Of a DNA stretch of 64,000 bases, positions 33,697-42,767 are shown one piece after another. Within the stretch, counting starts at the first letter, position 1. Each line of letters begins with the position of its first letter. The stretch spans positions 496,001-560,000 of the forward strand of contig MU394072.1 of NCBI GenBank assembly GCA_022578605.1, written 5' to 3'. Source of the stretch: Camillea tinctor. Taxonomy: Eukaryota > Ascomycota > Sordariomycetes > Xylariales > Xylariaceae. The notes under the pieces were generated by a model. The model saw nothing but the letters and a program-made list of their open reading frames with translations, did not search any database and was not told where the DNA came from. Position numbers and translations under genes: made by a program.

Positions 33697-34596
33697 ATGT
33701 CTACGTTAGCAGCAACCAAGATCAACGGCAATGGCAAGCGACTAGCAGCACCATCTTCATCCTCCGCCACTTCGCCTTCGCCCTCCATCAAATCCGGCGA
33801 TGCAGCTTCGAAACGTCAGAAGCGCGAATACAACTTCACTCAGGATGATGCCTCTTCCACCCCAGCTGCTGCCGCCGCGCGCGCCGCCGCGAACGACTTC
33901 GGAAAGCACATGTTGACCCAGCTCGTCTACGCCGTCGAGTTTCTCAAATCCAAAGGCACCACCAAGTCCCTGCAAGAGATCCTCGACCATCTGACCCTGA
34001 ACCAGCTGGACGAACGACAGCTTAAGACGTTCGTCGAGACTCTAATCAAGCACCCACAAGTCACCTACACCCCTGTGTCCCAGGCCAAAGCTGCCGCGAG
34101 CAAGCTGCCGGCCTGGCGCCTAGGCGAATACCAATTCCGCGCCAAGATACCTGGAGTTAAGGACAAGGTCACGCTGCTGGAAAGCCTACAGAAGAAAACG
34201 GACGCATCGTGCATTGTGGTACGAGATCTTAAGGATGGCTGGCCTGAATGCGACAAGGCCATCCAAGAGCTGGAAGACGAGCGCAAGATCCTCGTCGTGC
34301 GCACCAAGAAGGACAACCACGCTAAATATGTCTGGCCCAACGATCCATCTCTAAGCCATCGTGTCGACCCCGAGTTCCAGGCCATGTGGCACAAGGTCGA
34401 GTTGCCCTCAGTTGACGATATCGTCCGCAAACTACAAGCCGTGGGCCAGAAGCCCGCCAGCGAAGACCCTCGCCTGAAGAAAATCGATGCCCCCAAGACC
34501 GGACCTAAGAAACGCAAGACTGCACGTCCGCCTAAGAACCAGTCCAACGCCCACATGGCACACCTACTCAAGGACTTCAGCCATATGAAGCGCTAA
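33697..34596 (+). CDS. TFA2: Transcription initiation factor IIE, beta subunit
   Basis: General pol II factor; TFIIE-beta pairs with TFIIE-alpha to recruit TFIIH and help open the promoter. Single exon, 299 residues, the usual fungal length. The order is a Ser-rich N-terminus (about 1-45), first winged helix (about 68-128, LTQLVYAVEFLKSKGTTKSLQEIL), second winged-helix region (about 145-215, GEYQFRAKIPGVKDKVTLLESLQ... and KYVWPND), then the family-typical DPEFQAMWHKVELPSVDDIVRKL (about 227-250). A basic tail follows (GPKKRKTARPPKNQSNAHM). The ATG at 33697 precedes the whole conserved region. The nuclear location follows from the role and the basic tail. Family call firm. Confidence 0.94.
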   Translation: MSTLAATKINGNGKRLAAPSSSSATSPSPSIKSGDAASKRQKREYNFTQDDASSTPAAAAARAAANDFGKHMLTQLVYAVEFLKSKGTTKSLQEILDHLTLNQLDERQLKTFVETLIKHPQVTYTPVSQAKAAASKLPAWRLGEYQFRAKIPGVKDKVTLLESLQKKTDASCIVVRDLKDGWPECDKAIQELEDERKILVVRTKKDNHAKYVWPNDPSLSHRVDPEFQAMWHKVELPSVDDIVRKLQAVGQKPASEDPRLKKIDAPKTGPKKRKTARPPKNQSNAHMAHLLKDFSHMKR

Positions 34597-35883
34597 GAGG
34601 TCCGACAACCCTCTATTCAGTCGCTCTTGTTTTCTTCTACTCTTTTCTTACTATACACACATCCACATTTCGTCCCCAAAATTTAGGACAATTTCAGGGT
34701 CTGTCTTTTCTAGACTGGCAACAACAACAACAACAACAATCATGGCATACGGAAACGGCGTTATTTAAGATGGCAAAAAGCGGAATGGCACATACCCACA
34801 AAACGAAACCCCAAAAAATACACAATATCAGGTCTGGGAGGCTTTATAGGTGGATGCAAAGCTCGTCAACCCCGCTGATAGGGATAAATGCATTCAGCGG
34901 CGTTTTTATTCCCCCTTCCGTTTTCACTATTTGGCTTTCGATGGAGGATGTGGTAATGGAACACGAAGGCGAGGAGGGAGGTATGGAAGAAGGGCAAATT
35001 CCTGTCGATAAATAGGAACGCATTCACGCCCACAATTGGGCAGGTCAGAACAACCAAATACACACAAATGACCTCCTCTCAAGACCTTTCAAGACGAATT
35101 GAAACGAACCAATGTGAAATCGTTTATGGTTTTATTTCTTTTTTTTTCCTTTTTTTTTATTAATAACAGCGCGGCGTTATAAAGGCTAGATGTGTGTGTA
35201 CTTCTATCATATACCTACATTTACTAAAGTGAACAACGGAATAAATCCCTTTTTTAGGGTTGTGCGTTTGGGTTTCTCTCGGATCTTCCTTTCTTTTTTT
35301 TCTTCTCTTCTCTGTGGCGATAGTTGTCATTTACCTTTACCTCTGTGACTCGGACAAGTATCAAAAACTTTGAGATGCGAGTTAGTATTAAGTTGAATAT
35401 CTCGCTTACGCTCGGGTTTACAGAGTTCGGGCGTGTGCAGTCTTGCGAAGCTTAATATAAGTCGATTCTGCAGACCATAGTGGCGAGGAAGAGGGCCGTT
35501 TCTTTGCGCAATAGCATAATACGCGCCTTGGGGGGGGAGTACATACTAGAGTCTGCGAGTGGAGGGTATACGCAAAGGCAAGGATAATAGCGAATTATAA
35601 TGCAAAGATGTGGATAGATACTCCTCTGTAACTAAGCCTACCTCTAAGTTACCCATTGAGCGCCAGGGGGTAAATCGAATACAGAAGAATTAGTATGTGG
35701 TGTGCAGGTATTCTGAGTTGAGTAAGATAATGTTACAGTGAACGCACAGCTTGTGCAGTCCGCAGCCGGCGCCGTCGATAACTAACTAATACACACATCA
35801 ACCTCGATCCACCTATCAAGCAAACCCGCCCCTTTTCCTTTTCTCCAAATCCTACAAGTCCCCCGTCCATGTTACGCAACCCC
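34597..35883. other. Spacer between convergent TFIIE-beta and nuclease-ATPase genes
   Basis: 3' flanks of both genes. A CAACAA tract lies at 34719-34738 and T-rich runs at 35136-35160. No gene seen. Confidence 0.55.
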
Positions 35884-38800
35884 CTACGCGGAAGAAGAAG
35901 AAGAAGAAGAAGAAGCCGTGCTCCTAATCCTCACACCCCCGACCTCGAACTCGGTGCCCGCATCCCCCGCCCGCGCCGTCACCACGCCGGCGGGCTCGCT
36001 CGCGTCCTCGGCGAGGCGCACGAAGCTCTGGCTGTGCGTGATGACGAAGACGTGGGCGAGCGGGCGCGCGACCCAGCGGCACAGCTTCAGCACGGCGCCC
36101 TGGCCCGCGCGGTCCAGCCCGTCGAACGCCTCGTCCACGAGCATGTACCCCGTGCGGTGCGCGCTGCGCGCCTCGCTCATGACGAACAGCGCGAAGAAGA
36201 GCGCCAGGTCGACGCGCTTGCGCTCGCCGCCGCTCTTCTTGGCGTAGCCCAGGGTCGTGGACATGCTGAGGGATGGGTCGAGGACGGGGGTCGGTGCGTC
36301 CTTGTCCTTGCTGTTGTCGTTGGAGCTGGAGCTGGAGCTGGATGGTTCGGAGGCGTCGTTGTCGTCGCCTTCGAACAGGGTGCGCAGCGTGCTGGCCACC
36401 ATGCTCCGCGCGTAGTGCGCGTCCTCGTACATGAACATGAGGACCTCCACCAGCAGCTTGTTGAGCTCCCCCAGGTGCCGCCCCACCACGTACCGGCGGA
36501 ACGTGGTCTTCGATGCGGCGACCTGGCGCCGGGTGAAGGCGATCTGCCAGAAGGCGAAGATTTCCTGGTGAGACTGCACGTCTGCGATTTCTTTGCTGAG
36601 CTCGGCGGCTTGGAGCTTGAGTTTAGCGAGGGATTCCTCTTCCGATACGACCAGCTCTTCGTAAGTGGCGATTTCCTGTTCTTTCCTGGCGAGCAGAAGA
36701 CGATACCTGTCCGAGGATTCTACTTGATCCCTCTCTGCTACCTCGATCTCCTTCTCTTGTTTTTCAACTTCACGGAGCTTGCGGTGCTGCTTCTGCTCCT
36801 GCTTCTCGTGTTCAAGTTGTAATACTGCACGTCGGTTATACAGGGCCCCCAGGTCATTGATAGCTTTCACACGCTTATCAGGGACTTCCGATGCTTCTTG
36901 TATTGTTAATGTTCGTATAGCATGGCGAAGGTCGCTCTCGCTAATTTTAGTCTTGCTAACAACATTGCTGAAAATACCTTCCCCTTTGTCTATGATTTTC
37001 CTTACTCTACCCTGTGCATGATCAATGCTGTCGGAGAAAGCTGACACGGCCTTCACGTGTTCACCCCAACGTCGTCTCGCTTCCATAGCTCTAATAGCGG
37101 CCTCTTCAATTATCCTGGCTCTCTTCCTTGCTGCCGGGCTAATGGCGAGAAGGACAGATGTCCAAAAGTTTCGCAAGACAGGTGTGATGTTCAATAGGAA
37201 AGCTCGAATACTACCAACATCGTGTATTTCTTTATGCTCATTTTCTTGTACGACCGGAGGCGGGATTTCCAATGTGCTGTTATTTTGAAAAAGGTGTTCA
37301 AGGTCGTCTTCAAGGTTTTGAAACCGTGTTACAGTATCTGCTATCTCTTTCTGGATGTTGATTCGCTCTTGGTCTACAGACAAGCGAGCTTGAGCGAGTC
37401 TGGCCAACTCGTCAAGTCTGTTCATCTCATTTAGCGCCCGAGAAATATCACTTTGAAGGCTCTGAAGCATGGGTTTCAAATCCGGTAAAAGCTGTAGAGC
37501 CTCCAGTTCGGCCTGGAGCTTGTTTTTATTCAACTCTTTGGCGCTCAGGAGTGCAGCGTGTTGCTTTTTCTTGCCTTCCATGTCCTTAGTGAGAGATGCT
37601 ACCTCGTAACGCAGGCGTCTTAATGTCTGCTCTGCGTGCTGGACTCGACTGTTTAGGTGCTCTATCGTGTGAGAAACTCCTTTAAGTCGCGATTGTATAC
37701 CTTCTAGCTTCTCCTTCACTTGATTGAGCATCAGGTTGCAGACCTCGTAGCATTCATCTAGGACCTTCAGGTCCAAAACTGACTCGATCAACTGCCTCTT
37801 TTCTAATGAAGTAGAACTTAGAAAGCTTTGAGAACTCTCATTCCCGAGCAGTACTATTCTGATAAATGTGTCAAAGTCTATTCCTAGCAGATTGTTAATA
37901 GATGTCTGGGTGCTTTTAGCGTCAGGTCCTTCGAATTGTGGTTGAATTACGCCGTTCTTTTCCACAACTACACGATTATGGAATTTGTGGTGCTTTCGAG
38001 ACCGCGAGATCGAGTATCCATTTGCAAATGTTAGACGGACGTTGCAGTTCTTCCTCGCAACGTCATTCACGATGTCGTTTACGCCCAGGCCACCCCGAAT
38101 ACACTGCCCAAATTGGCACCACACAATTGCCTCAGTAATGGTACTCTTCCCTGCTCCGTTGTGACCCACTATTAAGTTTACCCCTGGCTGGAAGTGATGC
38201 TTGAAATCAAGGTTGAGGGTGCCCTGGACGCCAAGAAAGTTCGTGATCTCGATAGCAATCAGGTCCGCAGCAAAAATAGTTTCTGTTGCAGATCCCCGTT
38301 GGGTGTCATCTTCGGAGATAAAAGGAGTAGATTGGGGTGACGGGTCAAGTATATCTCCATACTTAATTTCACAGCCGGCCTTGTCACCGATACAATGCCG
38401 GATGTTGAAGAGCCTTTTCCCTACAAGGGATAGAATATCACGCCTATCTTCAAGGGTAGATTCAAGGTCTAGAGATGACACGTATTCGTGGATAAGTTCT
38501 TCTAGGTCAATTGGACGATGCTTCATCTCATCAGCGATCAGTTTTTGCTGTGGTTCGGCAGTCCGAGGACCAGCAAGACCAGGCCAGGTATTCCCTGTTT
38601 CTTTTAAGCCTGCCTCATCTGTGTCAACTGGTTGAAGCTGGATATCGGCAGGGAGAGCTGTGTTCCCAAGGCCTGTTTGCTTGAATTGCCATTTCGACGC
38701 AGCATGCTTCCAGTCTCTTACACTACGCACTCCTAGTTTAACAAGGTGATCCCTAGCAGAGATGTATTTGTATGGCGATGACTTCCCAGTGATCATAACA

Positions 38801-39663
38801 TGCTTATCATGAACCTTTTCGGCGTCTGTCCGGTCCGCTAGCACATCTTGTATTTCTACAGACGTGTAGCCCACGGCATATGGGTTCTCGACAAGCTCAC
38901 TCTCCAAGGTTTGAGGGTCGAGTAAGATAGCGCCTTTGTTCGTATCGAACAAATCCGCCCAGGTGAGTTGCAATGGCGCTCCGATGTAGGTTATACTCCC
39001 ATGGGGGTCTTGGGGTTCCGTGTTCGTAGCTTGGAAGATAGTTTGGTGACTGTGAAAGTGGCCGGTGAACGTCCTTGCCAGTGGGGCAAATTCGCCGGCG
39101 CTGGTGAGGCCTGGGTACCTGGCAGGCAGCCCGGGGCGTCCGGTCTCGGGATTTATGGTGTGCTTTTGGGTAATGGCTCGGTTGATTGCCAGATGTCCAA
39201 ACCCCACCGTCTTAGCCGCGATGTTGGGATCTAGGTCGCGTATGTATTTAATAATTTCGCCTTGGTCCTCTCGGAACGGCATTACCAGCACGCGCCTTTC
39301 ATCCCATTTGTGACATGCTATCTCGGTGTGAAGCGTAACGAATGGGGCTAACCGAGTGATAGCCAGGGCCTCTAAAGCCGAAGTGGTGTAGTCCCGGCGA
39401 TAGGCCAAGTCATGATTACCCAAAATAACGTCGACATGGGGCACGGTGCTGGTTAGCTTGCCCAGAAAGCGGTAGCATGCTGCGAGCACATTGGTGGGCT
39501 GTGAAGTGCGTGCTGTGAACACATCACCGCAGAGTATTACTCTGGAGATGTTATACTCATGCGGTAATGAGGCGATCCAGTCGGCTGTGCGAATGACACG
39601 GTCGAGGTCATTAAATTTGAAATGGAGGTCACTCGCTAGCAGCCAGCGAGGATTAACTTTCAT
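35884..39663 (-). CDS. Single-chain SbcD/Mre11-like nuclease fused to SbcC/Rad50-like ATPase
   Basis: One uninterrupted frame of 1259 residues. Residues 1-245 form a calcineurin-like phosphoesterase with all metal motifs: D12-x-H14 (SDLHF), GD (46-47), GNHD (82-85), H157 and GHFH (201-204). Residues 250-460 resemble a capping domain and linker. An ABC-type ATPase head follows: Walker A GHNGAGKST (500-508), then coiled coil (about 640-795), apex (about 796-850), returning coil (about 850-1035), signature KSGGERKR (1143-1150), Walker B YMLVDEAFDGLD (1173-1184) and H-loop ITHSQ (1208-1212). Nuclease first and ATPase second matches the SbcD-SbcC gene order of bacteria and phages. There is no CxxC hook. 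Poly-Ser runs occur at about 1107-1114 and at the C-terminus. Predicted role: ATP-gated DNA end processing in nucleus or mitochondrion. Eukaryotic Mre11 and Rad50 are separate, so this is not their simple orthologue. Confidence 0.88.
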   Translation of the reverse strand: MKVNPRWLLASDLHFKFNDLDRVIRTADWIASLPHEYNISRVILCGDVFTARTSQPTNVLAACYRFLGKLTSTVPHVDVILGNHDLAYRRDYTTSALEALAITRLAPFVTLHTEIACHKWDERRVLVMPFREDQGEIIKYIRDLDPNIAAKTVGFGHLAINRAITQKHTINPETGRPGLPARYPGLTSAGEFAPLARTFTGHFHSHQTIFQATNTEPQDPHGSITYIGAPLQLTWADLFDTNKGAILLDPQTLESELVENPYAVGYTSVEIQDVLADRTDAEKVHDKHVMITGKSSPYKYISARDHLVKLGVRSVRDWKHAASKWQFKQTGLGNTALPADIQLQPVDTDEAGLKETGNTWPGLAGPRTAEPQQKLIADEMKHRPIDLEELIHEYVSSLDLESTLEDRRDILSLVGKRLFNIRHCIGDKAGCEIKYGDILDPSPQSTPFISEDDTQRGSATETIFAADLIAIEITNFLGVQGTLNLDFKHHFQPGVNLIVGHNGAGKSTITEAIVWCQFGQCIRGGLGVNDIVNDVARKNCNVRLTFANGYSISRSRKHHKFHNRVVVEKNGVIQPQFEGPDAKSTQTSINNLLGIDFDTFIRIVLLGNESSQSFLSSTSLEKRQLIESVLDLKVLDECYEVCNLMLNQVKEKLEGIQSRLKGVSHTIEHLNSRVQHAEQTLRRLRYEVASLTKDMEGKKKQHAALLSAKELNKNKLQAELEALQLLPDLKPMLQSLQSDISRALNEMNRLDELARLAQARLSVDQERINIQKEIADTVTRFQNLEDDLEHLFQNNSTLEIPPPVVQENEHKEIHDVGSIRAFLLNITPVLRNFWTSVLLAISPAARKRARIIEEAAIRAMEARRRWGEHVKAVSAFSDSIDHAQGRVRKIIDKGEGIFSNVVSKTKISESDLRHAIRTLTIQEASEVPDKRVKAINDLGALYNRRAVLQLEHEKQEQKQHRKLREVEKQEKEIEVAERDQVESSDRYRLLLARKEQEIATYEELVVSEEESLAKLKLQAAELSKEIADVQSHQEIFAFWQIAFTRRQVAASKTTFRRYVVGRHLGELNKLLVEVLMFMYEDAHYARSMVASTLRTLFEGDDNDASEPSSSSSSSNDNSKDKDAPTPVLDPSLSMSTTLGYAKKSGGERKRVDLALFFALFVMSEARSAHRTGYMLVDEAFDGLDRAGQGAVLKLCRWVARPLAHVFVITHSQSFVRLAEDASEPAGVVTARAGDAGTEFEVGGVRIRSTASSSSSSSSA
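35890..35915 (+). repeat. (GAA)n microsatellite coding a C-terminal poly-Ser
   Basis: AGA/GAA triplets give Ser8 at the very end of the fused nuclease-ATPase. This is likely to vary in length between strains. Confidence 0.85.
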
Positions 39664-40672
39664 TCTTTTGCAGAGCCCCGACTATTGTGGTCCCGCCCTA
39701 CAAAAGAGAGCGGTTGTGATCAAGTATCGTGTTAAGGAAACACATGTGATGTGAAGAAGAAAAGGTACAAGTTTACATCATGAATTCATGACGCAGAAAC
39801 TTTAGTATGTGACTTAGTAGTTTTGGTCCCAAAAACAGGAAAGTGGGTATTGTAAGTTTAACTAAAGCGCTTTAAGCCATCCTTAACACTGTTATTGGTT
39901 AAAATGTTTTCATGGCGGGAGTGAGACTTGAATAACTAAGAATTGAGGTTCAGAAGATTCATGTATGTACCTATTGGGGCGAAAAGAATGAATTGATGTA
40001 AGAAGAATTGCTTGTAGTTGTATGCACGGGCCACACACTCCAGCATTTTTACCTTAGGTAATAAGGCAACTAGCAAATATGGATAGATGCATATCCGATA
40101 CGACACTTTGTTAACCAGATTACGTGCCTCGGTTAGTACATAGGTATAAGAGATGTGCTCATGGGAATTGCGCGTGTCGTCTAGGTATATTGATCAATAA
40201 TGATAGGCTATTCAGTTCCATCCAAATCCTTAATATGATTTCATTCCCAATGTGTAAGCGTACAAACGCTATTCAATCTTGTCTTGAAATTGTCAAGAAC
40301 TAACAAAAAAACACAGCCTTAGCATCTAGGATTTTAGGCGATCAATATACATATCTGGGATTAGTAGAACTCCTAAGTCATGGCTAACATTCTTTTATGA
40401 GGAATATTATTTATATAGATAGAAACCGGTCTCCTCCTTGACTCGAGCTTCAGAGTATGAAGCAGAAAAGACTACGTCAAGTGGTAAAATGAAGTGGATG
40501 ACACATGATAGTTTTGAATAGTTCTAACAAGGGGGGCATTTTCATTAGTGTAGGTAGTTACATACATTATCTTCTATTTTGTATGGTGTTTACACGCTCT
40601 CTTTGTATAGGTATTCCTTTCTTTAACCAGAATTATGTTTAATTATATAGCTAATATAATTAGCTTCAGTGT
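39664..40672. other. Spacer between two minus-strand genes, no gene seen
   Basis: Promoter of the nuclease-ATPase gene and 3' flank of the transporter gene. AT-rich, no long open frames. Confidence 0.55.
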
Positions 40673-42418
40673 TCACAACTTCTCCGGAACCGCCTCAATG
40701 TCCCTGCTTGCCCCTGAGGTGGGGTGCTTCTCTATCTTCTTCCATTGTAAACCGAGCGCTACTAGGAAAGCACAAGCTGCCCCCGCGGCAGAGATGTAGT
40801 ATGTGTTTCGCAGGCCTTGCATGTAAGCTGTGAGCACAATCTCGACGGCATCTTCCTGGCCCATAGCAGCGAGGACTTGGCGGATCTGGCTCGCGCCGCT
40901 GTTGATGAAGATATTAGGATCAAGCTGGGGTGCATTGCGCGTGACGCCGTCGATTAGCCCGTTCTGGAACACGGTCTGCGCAACGGCGATGAATAGCGCG
41001 CCGCCGAGCGACTGGAAGAACTGCACACAGGCGGTGCCTTGAGGAACAAGTTCTTGTGATACAACATTCTGCACTACTAGCACACCAGCCTGGAAGCCGA
41101 TACCTGTGCCGAGACCATTAAGCACCTGGTACCCAAACCACCGACTAAACGGCGTGGTTAGGTTGAATGTAGTAATCATGCCGGCGCCGACAGCGGCGAT
41201 GGCGATTTCGACAAGGATGATAGGCGTGTAGTAACCTGTTGCAGTAATAAGACCACCCGAGACGATAGAGCTGATGACGACGGAGATGAGAAGGGGCAGG
41301 AGCTTGATGCCAGCCTCGACGGCGCTGTCCCCCTGAATTGCCTGGAAGTACAAGGACAAATAGTAGATCAGAGGGAAAAAGGAGGCGCCGAAAAAGAGGG
41401 CAAAGATCATCGCGCAGAGCACATTGCGGTCTTTGAAGAAGCGCGGCGGTAACAACCCCTTATCTTGCTGCCAGTGCTCAACGCCCACAAACATCACCGC
41501 CATCACCCCAGCGCCAACGAAAAGCCCGATGATGCGCGAGTCGCTCCAGGGATACTCGGCACCGCCCCACTGGAGAGCCAGGAGGAGCATGATGATGGCT
41601 GGGACGAGGACTGCGGTCCCGATTAGGTCGAGTTCCAGGATCCGAGAGACGAAGGACTGATTCTCGGGGTTGTTGACACGAGATATTCTCAGGAACATGA
41701 ATATGACCACCATAGCAGCGCCTCCAATAGGCAGGTTAATGTAGAAGCACCAGCGCCAGGTGATGTGGCTCGCGAACGCGCCGCCGAGCAGGGGGCCCGC
41801 GACGGAAGCGATGCCCCAGATGCCGCCGAACATGCCAAACATAATGGGCCGCTTGCGCAGGGGCAGCGAGTACGACAGGATGACGATGGCGCCCGAGAAC
41901 AAGCCGGCGGTGCCCATACCCGCGATGGCGCGGCCGACGATGAAGGCCGTGGACGAGGGCGCCACGGCCGAGACCAGGCTGCCGAGCTCGAAGAGCGCCA
42001 CCGCCCCGAGGAACGTAGCCTTGATGTCGAAGATCTTGTAAACTTTACCATAAAGCGGCTGCAGGGCCGTCGACGTCAGCAGGTACGAGCTGCCGTACCA
42101 GCCGATGTCCTTGACGCTGCCGTACTCGCCCGTGATGGCGCCCAGGGCCGGCGCGATGATGGTCTGGTCGAGGGCGACGAGGAACACAGCTAGGCATAGG
42201 GAGAGGATGACAGCCCATAGCTTCAGGCCCGTAGGGTACACGATGTTTTCGTCGTCTTGGGGTGTCGTCGTCGTCATCTTTTCCGCCGGCGAGTTAGACG
42301 ATGGCTTCATCGATGGAACTGAGCCCGGGGTCACGTCCGTACGCGGTATCTCCTTGTGCGACGCCAACGAAGCGGCCACTGAGTTCTGAGTGGCCGTCTC
42401 CGTGGACGAATCTGCCAT
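40673..42418 (-). CDS. MFS multidrug transporter, DHA2 (14-TM) family
   Basis: Proton-coupled export pump of the plasma membrane. Single exon, 581 residues. A hydrophilic N-terminal tail (about 1-60) precedes the first membrane span. The DHA2 signature LDQTIIAPAL lies in TM1. Motif A is represented by QPLYGKVYKIFDIK. Antiporter motif C is seen in GIASVAGPLLGGAF with WRWCFYINLPIGG after it. About 14 hydrophobic spans follow, and the tail ends in KKIEKHP...EAVPEKL. The substrate cannot be told from sequence; relatives export mycotoxins and azoles. There is no biosynthetic cluster next to it. Two sequence elements upstream (12-bp inverted repeat and CCGAGTCCGA direct repeats) could be regulatory. 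Family call firm. Confidence 0.92.
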   Translation of the reverse strand: MADSSTETATQNSVAASLASHKEIPRTDVTPGSVPSMKPSSNSPAEKMTTTTPQDDENIVYPTGLKLWAVILSLCLAVFLVALDQTIIAPALGAITGEYGSVKDIGWYGSSYLLTSTALQPLYGKVYKIFDIKATFLGAVALFELGSLVSAVAPSSTAFIVGRAIAGMGTAGLFSGAIVILSYSLPLRKRPIMFGMFGGIWGIASVAGPLLGGAFASHITWRWCFYINLPIGGAAMVVIFMFLRISRVNNPENQSFVSRILELDLIGTAVLVPAIIMLLLALQWGGAEYPWSDSRIIGLFVGAGVMAVMFVGVEHWQQDKGLLPPRFFKDRNVLCAMIFALFFGASFFPLIYYLSLYFQAIQGDSAVEAGIKLLPLLISVVISSIVSGGLITATGYYTPIILVEIAIAAVGAGMITTFNLTTPFSRWFGYQVLNGLGTGIGFQAGVLVVQNVVSQELVPQGTACVQFFQSLGGALFIAVAQTVFQNGLIDGVTRNAPQLDPNIFINSGASQIRQVLAAMGQEDAVEIVLTAYMQGLRNTYYISAAGAACAFLVALGLQWKKIEKHPTSGASRDIEAVPEKL

Positions 42419-42647
42419 TTTCTTTGATCGTTCTTTGTGTGTGACTAGGGGAGAGCAGGGATAAGATTAGACGATGGAAACGCTTTTGTTGATATTTCCT
42501 TCCAATATTCAGTAACGGAAGATATTCTTCTTTTTAGCTTTTCATTAGCATCTAGTCGATAGTTCCACACTTTTTGGGATCAATGGGTATCGGTAGTTTT
42601 GGACCAGTTAGGAGAGTAATATACAGTTTTCCAGAAGAAGAACAGAA

Positions 42648-42677
42648 AAAACACGTTCCCACCTAGGAACGTGTTTT
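42648..42677. repeat. Perfect 12-bp inverted repeat upstream of the DHA2 transporter
   Basis: AAAACACGTTCC and GGAACGTGTTTT are separated by six bases. The centre lies about 245 bases before the transporter ATG. It could be a dimeric regulator site or a leader hairpin. Confidence 0.8.
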
Positions 42678-42734
42678 AAATAAGAACAAAGGACAGTCTT
42701 CCTGCAGCACGGCTTTTCACGATAGTCAATATGT

Positions 42735-42767
42735 CCGAGTCCGATGTCAATTTGGGACCGAGTCCGA
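42735..42767 (+). promoter_or_regulatory. Two direct copies of CCGAGTCCGA
   Basis: Identical decamers at 42735-42744 and 42758-42767, 23 bases apart, about 320-350 bases upstream of the DHA2 start. Each holds two CCG triplets, the half-site read by Zn2Cys6 regulators. Function inferred only. Confidence 0.4.

Noticed and set aside
35869..36822. 317-codon plus-strand frame opposite the nuclease-ATPase C-terminus
   Set aside because: Arg/His/Glu-rich antisense shadow of a GC-rich coding exon; no domain.
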